Below, piece after piece: positions 32,879-47,800 of a stretch of 64,000 bases of DNA (the stretch's first letter is position 1; every line of letters starts with the position of its first letter). Position numbers and translations under genes: made by a program. The stretch is from positions 4,614,572 to 4,678,571 of the forward strand of contig NC_036448.1 of the NCBI RefSeq assembly GCF_002775205.1, read 5' to 3'. The DNA is from Xiphophorus maculatus (taxonomy: Eukaryota; Chordata; Actinopteri; Cyprinodontiformes; Poeciliidae). The notes below the pieces were generated by a model. That model was not told the origin of the DNA. It saw nothing but the letters and a program-made list of their open reading frames with translations, and did no database searches.

Positions 32879-35800
32879 CTGCATGCGTTTAACACACAGC
32901 GGCAGGGGACACGGGGACAGGAGGGGGAGCGTTAACAAGGCAGAACGAGTCCATGGTGTGAGATGACGGGCACGGAGAGGAGAAGAAGAAGAGGCATGCG
33001 GGATGGGGGGGACAGAGAGGGAAGAGGGAGCGGTATGGAGACTGTGTGTGTGTATGTGTGGGTGGGTGGTGCAGCACAGGCTAAAGATGAGTCACACAAG
33101 TATGCACAGACTCTAATCAGACTCTAAATAACCTTCATTAAAGTTTAGAGTTGGAGTGTTTGTTTTAAGGATCGCCTGAGACACTTTCAAAGAAGATATA
33201 CCTGGGGAATTAAAATATTTTGCTATCTTAAAGTTGTAGTATGTAGCTTTTATAATTTATTTTTTTTTTACATATTTGTTGTAAAATTGGGCTCCTCTGC
33301 CTTCTCACAGTTCTAACTAGAAACAACCACCAATCAGAGGCCGGAGTCGGGTCTTAGTGCTGATCCCTCATCCTCTTCACTCTTTGCTAAGCTGCAGCTA
33401 GCATAGCCTGTTGTAAATGCTAAGCTTAGTTAGCATGGCCACTGATGATGGCGAATAAACATTTGTCTTGTAATGGTAAGTTGTTTCTTCAACAATAGCA
33501 CAATGCACAGCGAGTCAATCATAAGGTTGATTGACAGCACTAAGACCCTCCTCCTGCCTCTGAGTGGTTGTTTTTGGTAAGGAGCGTTGAATTTCTTCAG
33601 ATGGCAAAAGTAGCTCAGGGACAAGGTGGAGGAGATTGATCTTTTCAGTTTATCTGTCTCTAACTGTCACAAAATGGTGGCAGTTTTAACATTTTTTAAA
33701 AAAGTTACATACTGCAGCTTTTCTTAAAAGTCAGGGAAAATGGAATGTGTTATTTTAATACTTCATTTGTAATATGATTTTTTTAATGTAGTGTCTTTAT
33801 TATACAAACAGATATGAGGAAAAGTAGCTGATCATACTAATGAAGATATTCTGAAACTTCACATGCCTGACTATGTGATGGCAAATGATCACGTTAAATC
33901 TGCCGTTAAATAGGCATTGTAATTTAACACTGCAGCTTTAAATCACACCAATAAAATACTGTTAAAGTTGTCACGGCTGATAAACACCTTTTGTGTTCTC
34001 CACCTGTATTGTGACCTGATTTTATTACAAACAAAATGAAAAAGTCTGTCTGAGAAAGGAGGCTGGCTCAGTTCATTCCAGTTCATTTAGTCCAGAATCA
34101 GGTTTTAGCTTAAAGTAGGTACTGGGTATAAAGTCATATTTTTAGCTGAATTATGTTTATTTTCCCTATATCTAGCGGATTTAAATCTGGTCTGTCATTT
34201 TAAAGGAAATAAGCTGTGATTAATAAATGTTTTGTTCCTTTTTTTTCTTTTTAGTCACAATTAAATAAGAAAACAAAAACAATGTGGTGTAGCAAATGAA
34301 TTAAGTTGTGTGGCTTTGCTTAAGCAAACAGTGAGCAATATTTGGGATGCCTGATCCATTTTAATCCTTTCTGGGTTAAAATGAAGAAAGCTTCATTTGG
34401 TGTTATTTGCCAGAGACTGTAGCTATATAACAAGCAGATGTAGCCACCTTTAAATGACTCAGACCTGCAGATAATCATTTGGCTTTTCTCCGAGTGTTTT
34501 TGTTAGAGCAGTGATGCTGGTTTTGACGTCACACCTGAGGTAAAAGTGTTCCAATTAACATAGTCAGAGAAGTCTGGATTTCAACATGGCGATGGCCAAG
34601 TAACACTGCTTGCGAACATTGTTTAAGCTCCTTCACTTTCCATAAGGAAAGACCACTGTTGTTTTTTTCAGATAAGAGTTGCAGGCAGTAAAGGTAGCAT
34701 TGATTTTAGATGCACTCTTACATGTGTATTTGTAAAATAAATAGGTTTCCACCACCGCGTACTACTGCTGATGCGAGGAGCGGCCATATGGAACACTGAA
34801 AAATCCTAAAAATCACCAAAATCACCCAGACTAAAAATCCTTAGTCTGGGTTTCTCCCACTAGGAAGTCCAACTTTTCCAACTGGTAAGTTGAAATTTCC
34901 GAGTTCCGACTACAAATGTAACAATCAGATGGACGTAGAGTAATGATTGAATCCTTAACGGCTGACTGAATAGAATTTCCTCTTTTAGCATATTAGCCAG
35001 CTGAGCAGCTTAGTTCTTTATTAGCCAAGTTCTCTGTCTTATGAAAAATCTTTCAAACTGTATCCTGGCATTTAGTCTGAGGTGTGATATTTTCCAGCAC
35101 AGACTTTTTGATGGAGCCACAAGTGTTTTAGTTCATGAAATACACATAAGTAGGTAGAACTTTGAAATTCTCACAATTATCATGAAGGCATTTTCAAAGG
35201 TGTTTGCTGTTTTTCTTATCTTCAATTATTATTACTCCTCAATAAAGTTTGAAAACTACAATGCTTTAGCAAAGAATGCTTGCCAAAGCGTTCCCCACAA
35301 AACAGTACAGTAGAAGGTGAATGATACACAATGACAAGAATATTAAATACACACAAAAAAATAACAGAGAGGAGGACTTGTAGACTTGTAGCATTCACTC
35401 CTCCAGTGCACAGCTGTGAATGTGTGATGGACTCAACAAACAGGTACCTTATACATCAGGGTAACACAGTACATGTGCAGAGTCTTGCAAAGATATAAAT
35501 ATCCATCACAATTTTCACATTTTTATACCGTCACCACAAACCTCAATGTATTTTATTGGGATTTTATGTGATGGACCAACACAACTGCTAAGATGACACC
35601 AAAACGAAAGACCAAAATTTACAGTATGTGTGGAGGAAAACTGACAGTATAGAGCAATCAGAAACAGCGCCTCTGTGATGAAACATGGTGGAGGCAGAGT
35701 CGTGCTGTGGGTGTGTTTTTCTTGCAGGAGCAGGAAGCTGGTTTGAGTTGATGGGAACATGGATGGAGCTAAATACAGAGGAACACCAAAAGACTTGAAA

Positions 35801-38800
35801 CTAGGGATGAAGTTCTTGTTCCAGCAGGTTAACACTACACACAGCCGGATCTAGGCACATCAATGAGTTAATAGAATAGAATAGAATAGAATAGAATAGA
35901 ATAGAATAGAATAGAATAGAATAGAATAGAATAGAATAGAATAGAATAGAATAGAATAGAATAGAAGTACTTTATTCATCCCAGCAGGGAAATTACTTCG
36001 CAGTTACAGTAATGACAAGACACAATAACAACTACCACTGAGTAGTAGTTGTAGATAAAATAAAATAAAAAAATATATAAAATGCTATAAATTGTAAAAT
36101 ATAATCTGGACCAGTTAAAGCCCAGACATAAATCCAAATAATAATCTTGGGCATGATTTGAAAAAAAACGTTGCTCAAATGATTTCCGTCCAATTTGACT
36201 TAGTTTGTGACGTTTAGTGAAGAACTACAAGAATTGCAGCCATTATTACTGAGGAAGATGACTCAAGTGGAATGAATAGAAATGTATTCTAACATTTTAA
36301 ATTATGTGTTTTCCAGCCACATAGAATCATTTTATAGAACAATCAAGAAACTCTGTCACCTTCAAAATAAATTTTGAGTCACTTAGTAATTTAGTGCCTT
36401 CAAATTTGGCCTCTGTCTCTTTAAGAAAGTCTGCACGTTCATGAAGTCATCACAACATGGCTCCTCTATTAACAATTTGACAACATTTCGACCAGTACTG
36501 CACCGAGAAGTAGCTCGTATAACGAGTCCAGGACATACACAGTTCCATCAGGTGTTTGCTAATTACTGCTGGCTAGTCTGAATGAGTTGATCAGGAAGAG
36601 GGAGACTTTTAATTTGCAAAAAAAATTAAGGCCTACATATCATTTTCTTGCTGCTTCCTGGTTAGGTGCTACTTCATGTTGATCTATGTAACAAAATACC
36701 ATTAGAAGAACATTGAAGTTTGTAATGTGAGAAAAATGTGAACAAGTCCAAAAGGTTTGAATATTTTTGCAAGGCACTGTGTATGTAGCCAAACGGCCTT
36801 TCTGTAACCAGACAAACTAAGAAAACAGAGACTGCATGCAGCTTACCAATAGGAATGACCACGCCCAGAACGGCCACCGTCAGGTTCTCACCCAGAACGA
36901 AGTTCTCACCACCGGCTGGGGAGAGAGAAGGAATGCGAATTACATGGTGTAGGAGTGATGGGATGAAAAGGCAGTCGCGTAAAGAGAACAAAAAGTAAGA
37001 GGGCAGGTAAGATACAAAAAGTGTGAGATAGGCAGCGTGTCGAAGAAGGGTCAAGGCGGTGGAAATGAGAGACGATAAAACAGGGAGGCGACAAGTGAGT
37101 GAACATGCGTTAATGGCCGTGAGTGTTTTACGAAGAGACAGCGGCAGAAAAGAGGGGGGAGGGAGAAAAAAAAGCTAAAAAAGGAATGTAAAGGATGCAG
37201 AGCTCGGTATTTGCCAAAGTGTGACTTTGAGACACCCCCGACCTTCTGCACCTTCATACATACAGGCTCCGTATAACTGCATTAGAGCAAAATTTGCATT
37301 CAACATGCAGTACTTACTAACACACTTATGAGGCAAGCATTTATGCCGCAACACAAATTTCCTTCCAGATATGCGACCCCCGCTCCCTCCACCCGCCCGC
37401 CCACATAAACCACAGTTTTATGAGGAGAACGGCATAATTTTCAAGGTGACAATTATTTCTGTCGTCGGTGGCTGAGGCTTGTAGATTCCCCACTTTAATG
37501 TCCTCGTTACAGCCAATTCGAGATCGCTAGCCATCTTCCCAACAGGAAGTAGATGCAACTAAACAGTTTTTTTAAATCCCAATTAGGGCAGCAACTAACA
37601 ATTATTCTAGTAATCAATTATTTTTGACGATTAATTAATTAATTGGATAAAAAATTTGGAACATTTAACAGATTTTTTAATGTAACCACTTCAGCCATTT
37701 CTACACAATATCACAAAGACATTAAATGAGTCATTTGTTTTAAATAAAACAAACATTTTATTGCCTAAAATGCAAAAGCAGCATTCCTTTTGTGAACGCT
37801 TATTCATTTGTAGCAAAGTATACATATGCAGCTCAAAAGAATACTGTGTACTAATTTGTTGATTAATTGTTTTATTGATTGAGTGATTGTTAGCGGGAGA
37901 TTTTATTTATTTATTTCTTTAGCGATTTTGAATCAGGTGAAGCTAAAAATGCCACTTGAGGAGTTCTGGGCAAAATATACTGCTCAAAAAAATAAAGGGA
38001 ACACTTAAACAACACAATATAACTCCAAGTAAATCAAACTTCTGTGAAATCAAACTGTCCACTTAGGAAGCAACACTGATTGACAATCAATTTCACCTGC
38101 TGTTGTGCAAATGGAAATTTGTACAGAACAAAGTATTCAATGAGAATATTTCTTTCATTCAGATCTAGGATGTGTTATTTGAGTGTTCCCTTTATTTTTT
38201 TGAGCAGTGTATATTAAAAGACAAAGTGCATCATCCTAAATGTTCATTTTTTGTACAGTTTTGGCCTAATTACTGTCCTGAATGCTGTTCTTTCAGCAGA
38301 TGGCTATAGCCAGAGTATGTATAGCCCAATTGACTATTAATCGATGGCTAAAATAGCTGACGATTATTTTGATAATTGATTAATCATGATTGATTTGATT
38401 AATCATTTCAGCCCTGATCGCAATTCTACTTTTTCAAGACTGCACACTCACAGTGTTGGGAGACACTGCTGTCCCCTGCAGACGTGGTTGAGATGACCGT
38501 GGCCGTGGCTGTGGAGTGGGAGCCCAGTGACTCGGACTCCTGCGACGACAGAGGTTGTAGCGTACTGAGTGGCGTGAGAAACTTGGGAGAAGCAGACGGA
38601 GCGGTGCTCAAGTATGGGACGTCGTCTGCTTGCGAGGCTCCTCCTGAGGATGGAGCGATGCCTCTGGCGTCAGGTGTAAATTCAAAGGCAGGTGGCCATC
38701 TCGCCGTCACGTCGTCCCTTGGCGCTGCTAAGAGGAAAGTTAAATCAAAGCTGGAGATTTGATCTAGAGATGTTTACCATATTCAAATAAACAAAACTTA

Positions 38801-41800
38801 AACTTAAGTTTAAAAAAACATTGTAAAGTCTTGAGGTACTCCCAGCTTTTGAGCAGAGTCTATAAAAATAATGGCAAGAACATTTTGAGTGTGAAGATAG
38901 TAACACACCACAATATTCCTCATCACACAAAACTCTGACTTGCCAACCACAATCCAGATCTCATCTTAACTTAGTAGTAGGAGTTGTTAATATGAAGGTG
39001 AGTGTTTTAATCTGTTGGAGACTTTCATTTTGACACAATAAAGGAAGTAGGTCTTGAAATGAAAAAATATTCTTAGCACTGTGAGAATCCCTGGCTAATT
39101 GCTCCTTGGCTCCTTCTGACAATGAAGTCAATATCTGCTTAAGATCTTCCCATCGGTGGTAAACTAATGGGTTATTTCAGTTTTTCACTCGACAGCATCT
39201 GGCAGTTTCTTGTTCAAAATTTTAACTTTGAAAGATGCAACCAGAGCTGGATTATTCTACACTGAACATAGATTATGTAAAACACAGTTTAAGATGTAAA
39301 AAAATCATTGGGTGTTGAACTCCAGGTCTTTGGTCCAAAACACCTGAATAAAAAGACCAAATAATGTCCTCTGCATGCTGTGAAGTTCTGCAAAAGTCCT
39401 ACTAAAGTCCTAGTTATTGGATTTGGATATGCTGAAGGAGTTTTCATCTAAAAGTTGAAGAATTTTGGATCTTAAGGACTGGAGATCAACAACCCTGCTT
39501 CTTTCTTCACCAGTGGATCCCAGGCTTGCAATCCACACTATTGCTGTGTGGATTGTAGTAGGAGTAGTAGGAGTGTGGTGCTATAAAACAACTCATTTAA
39601 CTGTTGTTTTATAGTATGCATGTTGACAATCTATTTGGCATTAGCAGTGTTTCACCGCCTCAAATTTAAGACTTTTAAAGACCTTTTCTAGAGCATTACG
39701 AACTAAATTTAAGACCTGTTTCACGTTAGAAATGTACAAAAGAAAATTGCATATTTATATAGTAGTAGTACCTAGCTTTGTTGCACAGAATCAATGCAGC
39801 ATGGTATTGGTTGGCAACAGAAGTGAGCCAGTGGCAAAGACGAATGTCGTCCAGCAAGCTGGTGATAAATTTGGACTTATCCACGATTGATGCAAAAAAG
39901 CTAGCTAGCAAGACTATGTTAGCGAAAAATAAACTACATACAATATATGAGATTAAGTATTTCTGCCACCACAAAATTTAAGACCTGTGATTAACATATT
40001 TAAGGCTGACTTACATTTTTTCCAATTAATTCAAGACATTTTAAGGCCTTTACTTTAGATACATAAATTTGAGACATTTTAAAAGCATAGTTTTTGACAC
40101 GAGCTCTGCAGAACCCATTCCAGTGGGGAATCGCTGCTCTATGTGTCTACGATAGCCATGTGTACAGCAGGATCTTTTTTGTACCCAACAAAACCATGCA
40201 GTCCCTCAGACCCTCACCTGGTACGCAGCCCCTCATATCAGGCCCCAAGTCCTGTCCATCTGGACACGCACAAGTGTATTTGGGCGAATGTTCGGTGATC
40301 TGTGGTGCTTTAAGGCATAAGTACTCGCAACCCCCATTGGCTACACTGCCTAAATTACAGCTGTCTGGACCTGAAAATAGAAATGAGTGAGAGGCAAAAA
40401 GATCTTCAGGTTAACATAAAGACAGCAAAGATTTACATGGTTCAAATGTGTCCTTGTCTCCGTCCTTTGGATGCCTGTTCTGAAGTGGTCAGCACTTTTT
40501 AGGCACCAAGAGAAAACGTGGTTGAGTTTGATTATGAGCTTATTTCTACACAGCCACGGGCCTCACACAGACTGAGCACACACCTGGTGGCTGTCGGAGC
40601 TGGTGGAAAACCACAATGTCATGGGGATCGTTCAAGTTTTCAGCCAGAGCCTGGATGTCCTGACTGGTTAATCGATTGGCCATAAAAACTGCTGCCTTGT
40701 CTCTGTCGGTCCAGTAGATCCGATCCTGCAGCATGGGCGATAAAAATGAAAAGTTGTTCTTGTCAGTGTAACCGTGACCTCACAACAGCAGCCAAAACAT
40801 TGTAATTGGGGTAAATTCCAAAACACAGTTCATTACTTGCAAACACATCTTAATCTCATGCTTGCGCTCACAGAGCTGGTGAAGTTCTAACCACTGTAAC
40901 TCCTAAGGTTCAGATATTTTTACAAGCATTGCACAGAAAGTATATTCCCAGAGAGCCTGTAGATAGATTGCACAGATTTTATGACCTTCATTTCTCATCT
41001 TCAGTTCTCATTTAGCTATTCTGACAGTTTCACATTCAGAGAAATGAATCTTTCCTGCAAGGACATTTATGGCGCCCAGGTTACTTTGGTTACGGTTGGT
41101 TCTTAGTTGAAGCAACAAGTGGGACAACAATCATGACGCTCTAAAACCCCAAGCTTGCACCTAAATATTTAACGTTGCCACTTATTTTAGGTTACGTTTG
41201 TTTGATAAAAAGAAGAAAGTGCATTGCTTTGTTTTATGGACTGGTTTATGAATTTGTGCAAATATTGTTTAATTATGAGAGGCTTTATTATTCCTCTGAA
41301 ATTACCTTTAGTTAATTAACCCAATTAAAAGTAAAAACATATAATACCTTAGACTACAAGTTGTCAGAGTCCTGATCTGAGAACAAAACAGTTCATCACA
41401 GCAGTACAATTCAACAGTCTCTGTGATTTAATTACATTTTATGCAACGTTTTCTCTGTTTGTCTATTGCCGTTTACCTGAAAAAATTGAACATGGTGTTT
41501 CAGAGTAAACATTTTGCTGTAAAAACAAAGCAAGTGGTTTCACTGTTAGATATTAAGTGAAACAAAATGACAGAATCAGACACAAAAATCTTAAGCTTAA
41601 TATCTTAAAGCGACACGTTTCACTGAAGAAAGCTTTTGTTTGCGATGCTTCCTTAAAAGTACACTATGAATACTGACAGGATTGTGCTCTGTGTTTGTCA
41701 AACACAGCACATCATCAGTTTGCTTCCCACTCATATATTGTTTTTTTAATACTCAAATAACATTGTAAAGTGAAATGACCTCATCCTCTTTTTAAATGTT

Positions 41801-44800
41801 TTGGCTGCTTCAAATAAAACCCTGCCAATTTTCTATTGTCCTGGTTCAGCCGGCACTGTGATGGTACTTAGTAAAATTATGATAAATTCCCTGTAGTACA
41901 AGACATAATCGATGGCTGGCTTCACTCTGGCCTGTTGTGACTACAAGGTGACTCTCTTGTTCAGCATGCTGGAAACACACCAGCCCAGCAATATTGAGTG
42001 GAGCCTGTCGCATGAATCGCATTACTGCCGCTGTCTGGCTGACTATATCAGCGGTCGCCAGGTGCTTGTCCACACATTCCTCTGTTGTTGCACTCTAAAA
42101 ATACCTGGACTGGGTATTGCTTAAAAGCGCTATCTTTTAGTAACTCCACATGTTTCTATTTGTGATGGTAGGACAGAAATGGCTTAATTAGTGTTTAACG
42201 GTCCCTATGGAGACCTGGTGACAACAAGATGGCACTTTTTGGTGCAGTTTGTGAAAGTTTGATCTCCCTTACCTGGCAAATGGCTATTAGAAATGGGCCT
42301 CTGTGTCACGTCTTATTTATACCCAAGGGAAACAGGAAGCCATTGATTACTAAAAATTACAAAATAATTAATAGGAACTTAGGGCATTTTTACACCTATA
42401 GACAAAATTGCAACATTTGTTACATTTTCAGCTGGTGTGGTTTGGCTTCACACTACACCAGGGGTGGGCAACTCCAGGCCTCGAGGGTCCTGCAACTTTT
42501 AGATGTATCTCTACTTCAACACATCTGAGTCAAATAATGAGGTCATTAGCAGGACTCTGGAGAACTTGACTGCACTTAGGAGGTGATTCAGCTATTGGAT
42601 TCAAACAATACAAAATAATTGAATAACCTGTCACCCCCCCCCCCCCCCCCCTCTCACCTCGCCTGTGGTGGCGCTGCACCAATAACTACTGAAGGAAAAG
42701 ACACAAAAACCTCTGAAGATGAAAACACTGAGCGCTACTCCCTTCTGCCATTTGTTACAAATTTGGGCTTTGTAATGGACTCGAATTTTAAGTTGGATAA
42801 ACAAATCAGTGCCGTTGTGAAAACGAGCTTTTTCCATTTGAGGCGGCTTGCTAAGATTAGGAATATTGTACCAGTGGATCATTTTGAAATATTAATCCAT
42901 GCTTTTATCACAACACGACTGGATTACTGTAACTCCTTATATGTGGGTGTCAGCCAGTCTTCTTTGTCCCGTCTTCAGCTGGTCCAGAATGCGGCTGCTC
43001 GGCTCTTAACTGGATCGCGGAAGAGAGAACATGTTACCCCGATTTTATATTCTCTGCACTGGCTGCCGGTACATTTCAGAGTGCATTTTAAGATTCTTTT
43101 ATTTGTATTTAAATCTTTAAATGGCCTTGCTCCCTCCTATCTCTCTGAGCTGCTACATATACACTGTCCTCCTCGAGCTCTTAGATCAGCGAGCCAAATG
43201 AACCTGGAGGTGCCGAGGACTTCCAGGAGGCAGAGAGGAGACAGGGCGTTTGCTGTTGCAGCTCCCAAACTTTGGAATTCTTTACCTATGTTGGTAAAAC
43301 AGGCCCCCTCTTTAGCAATTTTTAAATCTGCTCTTAAGACTTACCTTTTTCGGTTGGCCTTTGATTCAGTTTGAGATGCTGCTTTTCTGTATTTATCTGG
43401 GTATGTTTATGTATTATATAGAGTGTTTTATGTCACTGCATTGTTGGTTTTTATGTGTTTTAATTTTGATTTTTATTTGTTTAATCTTGTGATTGTACAG
43501 CACTTTGGTCAGTGGTACTGTTTTAAAGTGCTATATAAATAAACTTGCCTTGCCTTGCCTTGCCTTGCCTTCTGCACAAAATGTAAACCAAAATGGAGTG
43601 GCGTCAGTTTTTAGCACTTTCAGGATTTTGTCTTTTGTCGTTGGTAAAAGACCACAAGTTGTTTCTCTCACTAGCGCAAGACTCTTTCATTTGTATTGGT
43701 TGTATTTACCCAGAATGCCCTGCGCTATAACTTGCTTCCTCCTTTTGGAATCCGGCCGATATTAACAACCGATATTTATTTCCATCTTGTTGCCATTTAC
43801 CGCTTTAGGGAAAGGGAAGAAAGTTGGTGGTGTGATATTTGTTTGGTCATGAGACGGTGAGAGCTTTGCAGCACTGGATTATGGGTAGTTTAACTGAAGC
43901 AGAGGTTAAATAAACAATACAGTACTAGTAAATATTGGTTATCGGCCATAAGAGCAATATTATTTGCAATATAAATGTCAAATTTTCGTGTCAGTGCATC
44001 TCTAATTTAAATAAACCATTAAACGCCAATACAGTCTAATACACAGAATCTCTAAGTCCAGATCTTATCACTCCATGGTCATGCTGCTCATATTATGGAG
44101 TGATGAGCGCATCTCTACCTCCTGGACATGATTTCACATATCAGGAAGTGAGAAGGGGGTCTCTATCCTTGCAGCCCAGAAGGGATGCTAGAGCTGAAGA
44201 TAACCCAGCAAAAGCCGGCAATCGGAGGACATGACATGCTTTGCGGCTTAAATAGTCCGTCCAAACTGGAGGGGAAAGCTTCAAAATGTGTGAAAGATCT
44301 TGCAGGCGACGCCTCGTTGATGTCTTAACGGAGTGGGGGGTTTTCCTCTGTGAGATTATGCTACTGCAATAAAAGATTAATTTATTTGAACACTTTTCAT
44401 ATATCTTTACCAGCGGTGTCAACAAATGTGCTCTCTTCTTGAAGAAGCTTTTTAAAGTGAAGAGGATTTGTCTCTACCTGTAGTCTTACTGAGACTCGGT
44501 CCATTGGAGGAACCCCTCTGAGGGATGATTCTACATTTGCTGCAGAGGCAACTCTTCTGAAAACTACAGTGGGTTTTACTCACAGGCACGAAGAGTCTTG
44601 ATTGGATTTATTTCCTCTGAAGGCCTCAATTCATCACATGCACACAAAAGACTTGGCTGGTGACCAGAAAGAGAAGTGTATATTCTCCTTCGGAATCATC
44701 TCTACTTCTTATTTGGTATGCAAAGCCAGTGGAAGCAACAAGGAGACGAGACAAAAGGCTAAAAATATGGACACCCACCAACTAAGCATGAAATAAGCTG

Positions 44801-47800
44801 AATTAAATGGATTGATTTGGGTTCAAATACACCCCTCCTATGAGGTGTTTTATTTTTTGGTTGAAAATTTGAAGATGTGATGCAATGTGGGAGGAGAACA
44901 TCTTTAAAATCAATTGCGAATTAATCTGAGAAGCAACACACAAACCTCGAAGACAGCCAGAGCGTACGGGTGTCCCAATCTCTCTGCAGAGGACATGTGT
45001 GTTCTCCGGTGAGCCCCGTTCAGGTCCACACTGGCTATGAGATGCAGTTTGGAGTCGACCCAGTAGAGGCGCCGGTTGGCTACGTCTGAGGAGCACACAC
45101 AGACGCACATTAGGAGGAGGAGGGAGGGCTTTCCCCAGACTCAATAGAAATCGATCGTCTCTGTGGTAAGCCTTCATGTACTCCGACCGACAAATCCCTT
45201 TGGTTGGAATGGATTACTTTTTTTAAAATGTCAGATTGTCAGTGTTACACAACACAGAGATTTACGGATCCAAAACACTTGAAATATTATTTCAAAGCAA
45301 CAGTATTTTTCTTAAAGGGGCAGTATTATGTATGTTCCAGGCACACAGTGCCATTTTATAGCATAATTAAGTAACTCAGTTGTTAGAAAAATGCTCTATA
45401 TATTAAATATGACTTAAAAGAAAGTAGACTTTATAATTTTAATGCATTGAAATTGGATCTCTGTCCCTTTAAAAAAATCCTGCTCTTTCCGAAACTCCAC
45501 CTTCAGGAAGTCATAACAATATTTCTCCTCTATGAACCCTTTAACAACATTTTTACAAACTTTTCACTGAGACGTAGCTCATATAACGAGTTCAGCTGCC
45601 GCACAGTTCCAACAGGTGTTTGCTATTTGCTGCTGGCTAGTCTGAAGGAGCTGATTGGGGGACTCACAGGAGGAAAAAGGGAGGGATTGCTCTGTGAAGC
45701 AAAAACTTGGAAGCTTTTGGTGTTTTGCATAGCTAAATGGTTGCCACAGGTGATTAAAGGATTTCTCAAACAAGCATGAAATAATCAAGGCAACACTCCA
45801 GGTATGTTTTTGATGAGGGAATAACATTGTAACTTGGTGTAAAGCTCAACAAAGAATATTTAGCACAGTATTGCCTCATTAATGTAGTTTTATTGTCCCC
45901 ACTTACCTAGAGTAATGCCATTGGGCCATTCAATATTTTCAGACACCAGAACCTGCCGATCCACTCCGTTCATTCCAGCCTTCTCTATCTTGGCTCGTGT
46001 GCCCCAGTCTGACCAGTACATGAAGCTGAAAGAAAGATAATAAATTAATTATTCTATTTGGAATATTTTGATAATAATAAAAATGTGCAACACTAAAAAC
46101 AGAAATAAGGAACCCCTCATAGAACATTGTGACTAGTCTGCTACATAGCTCCTTTACCAATTTACAGAATATTCCTGTAAGTCACAATAGCATGTCCAGT
46201 ATCTAAAAAATGACTCTTAGGTAACTAAAAACATCAGAGTATTCTTTATGTTCTTGTGGTTCAGTTAAGTCTGGATATGTAAAATCCTGAATTTCTGTGC
46301 ATCATAACTTGATCTGATAAATTATATGAAAATGTTTCTGTATAAAACTGTTCAGACAGCTTCTCAAGTGAAATCACCATATATAAAAGTCAGTAAAAAA
46401 AAAAAAAGAAATCAGACCTTTGACCTTTAACTCCAGGATAGAGATGAGTGGAAACATATTTCATTTGTTTAATGTCAGACGGCTCAACGGAAATTCATAT
46501 CCGAGTTCACCGTCACAGTCATCTTCAATAATTTAGCCTGATGAATAAAAAAGTCCAGAATAATTGCCGTCTTGTGTCTATAAACTGAGTCTGACACCAA
46601 ATTATGCTGATGTATTGTAAATTGTTATGCAAATTCACAACATGAACCTCAGTAATTAGCATAGATTTTAAAATTAGAAGGTCAAATAAAGGTTTTGTGC
46701 GGAAGAAATAATCACAACAGTTTTCATTAGCCATCGTTAATGATCATTAAAAGTACTATTAAAATTATTAATGTTTTGTTTCACTAACCAGGGTCAATTA
46801 CTGATTTAATGCCTGGTTGGAAAAGAACATTGGCAGAGAAAAGTTGATCTCCACTCATCGAGGTTATAAATGATGCATTTGAAATGTTCTTTTAAATAGT
46901 TGAATGACTGGTAAAAAAAAAAAAACAAGAAAAACTTCAATGACTTTCAAAGACTTTTCAATGACTTTGCACAGGTTTGCATTCATTGCAGATTTTGTCT
47001 AATTCACACAGTTTCACAATAATAAAGACAGACTCAAATATTTATAAATACATAGACTAGAGCTGCAACAAACGATTCCAATTGGAATTGATTATTATAA
47101 CGATTATTCTGACGATAAAAATTAGCACATTTTACATCATTTTAATTTTCTACTTAGCTTTTTTTTTTTTTACACAATATTAGAAATACGATAAAATATA
47201 TGCAAATAATTAAATTCCTTTCTTAAATTAGTTTTTTTTTTTTTTGCCTAAAATGCAATAACAACACTAGGAGAAGGTAGAGCGATTCCTTTAGAGCAGT
47301 TCTTTGTAGAACATATTTACAAAGGTTTTGTTTTTATTTCAAATGCAAAATGTATATTTTTTGGAAAGTTTTGGATTAATTATTGCTCTTAATTATTAAT
47401 TATTGAGTGTGTTGTTTTTAAAGCAAATTTAATTTTTTTGAGTCTGTGTACTCCGTTGTATACTCTCAATTAAATTAGTTGACAGTTATTTCAGTAATCA
47501 ATTAATCACAAATAATTGTGTAAGCCCTATATTATTTGTCTAAAAATCCTTTAAAGAGTGCAGAGAAACTACCTGCTACAAAAGAACAATTTATATGTAT
47601 CAATAAAAGTCCAAAATTAATAAGACATTCACGTTAATGATGAATCAATTACTAAACGGCTTGAAGATTATTTCAATAATCAATTAATCACAATTAATCC
47701 GATTAATCTAATTAATTGTTTCGGCCCTAATGCACACTCCATATTATTTGGTTAAAACTCCTTTTGAGAAATGCAGAAAAACTACATATGTCAAGAAAGG

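Larger units (their letters stand above)
35478..36780. mobile_element. Disrupted Tc1-like element
   Basis: Left end gcagagtcttgcaaagatat and right end complement cacagtgccttgcaaaaat are the Tc1-type ends with the typical attttattgggattttatgt motif near 35550. Decayed transposase region at 35640-35830 (gatgaaacatggtggaggca; tgttccagcaggttaacac). Interrupted by (AATAG)n at 35871-35966 and by a family A repeat at about 36302-36600. Confidence 0.7.
32879..36846 (-). other. lrp8 intron before terminal exon
   Basis: 4 kb intron holding a MITE (33229-33722) and a disrupted Tc1-like element (about 35478-36780). The stretch 33723-35470 shows no recognised element or exon. Confidence 0.6.
40726..44945 (-). 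other. lrp8 intron with an L2 LINE and nested repeats
   Basis: 4.2-kb intron. 40726-42370 shows nothing recognisable. 42380-43800 is a nest: outer repeat D, a hAT-type fragment at 42459-42625, a poly-C run, then an L2-type LINE end. 43800-44945 is unrecognised. Confidence 0.6.

Noticed and set aside
32493..32966. 157-codon plus-strand frame opposite lrp8 tail
   Set aside because: Antisense of the lrp8 terminal exon.
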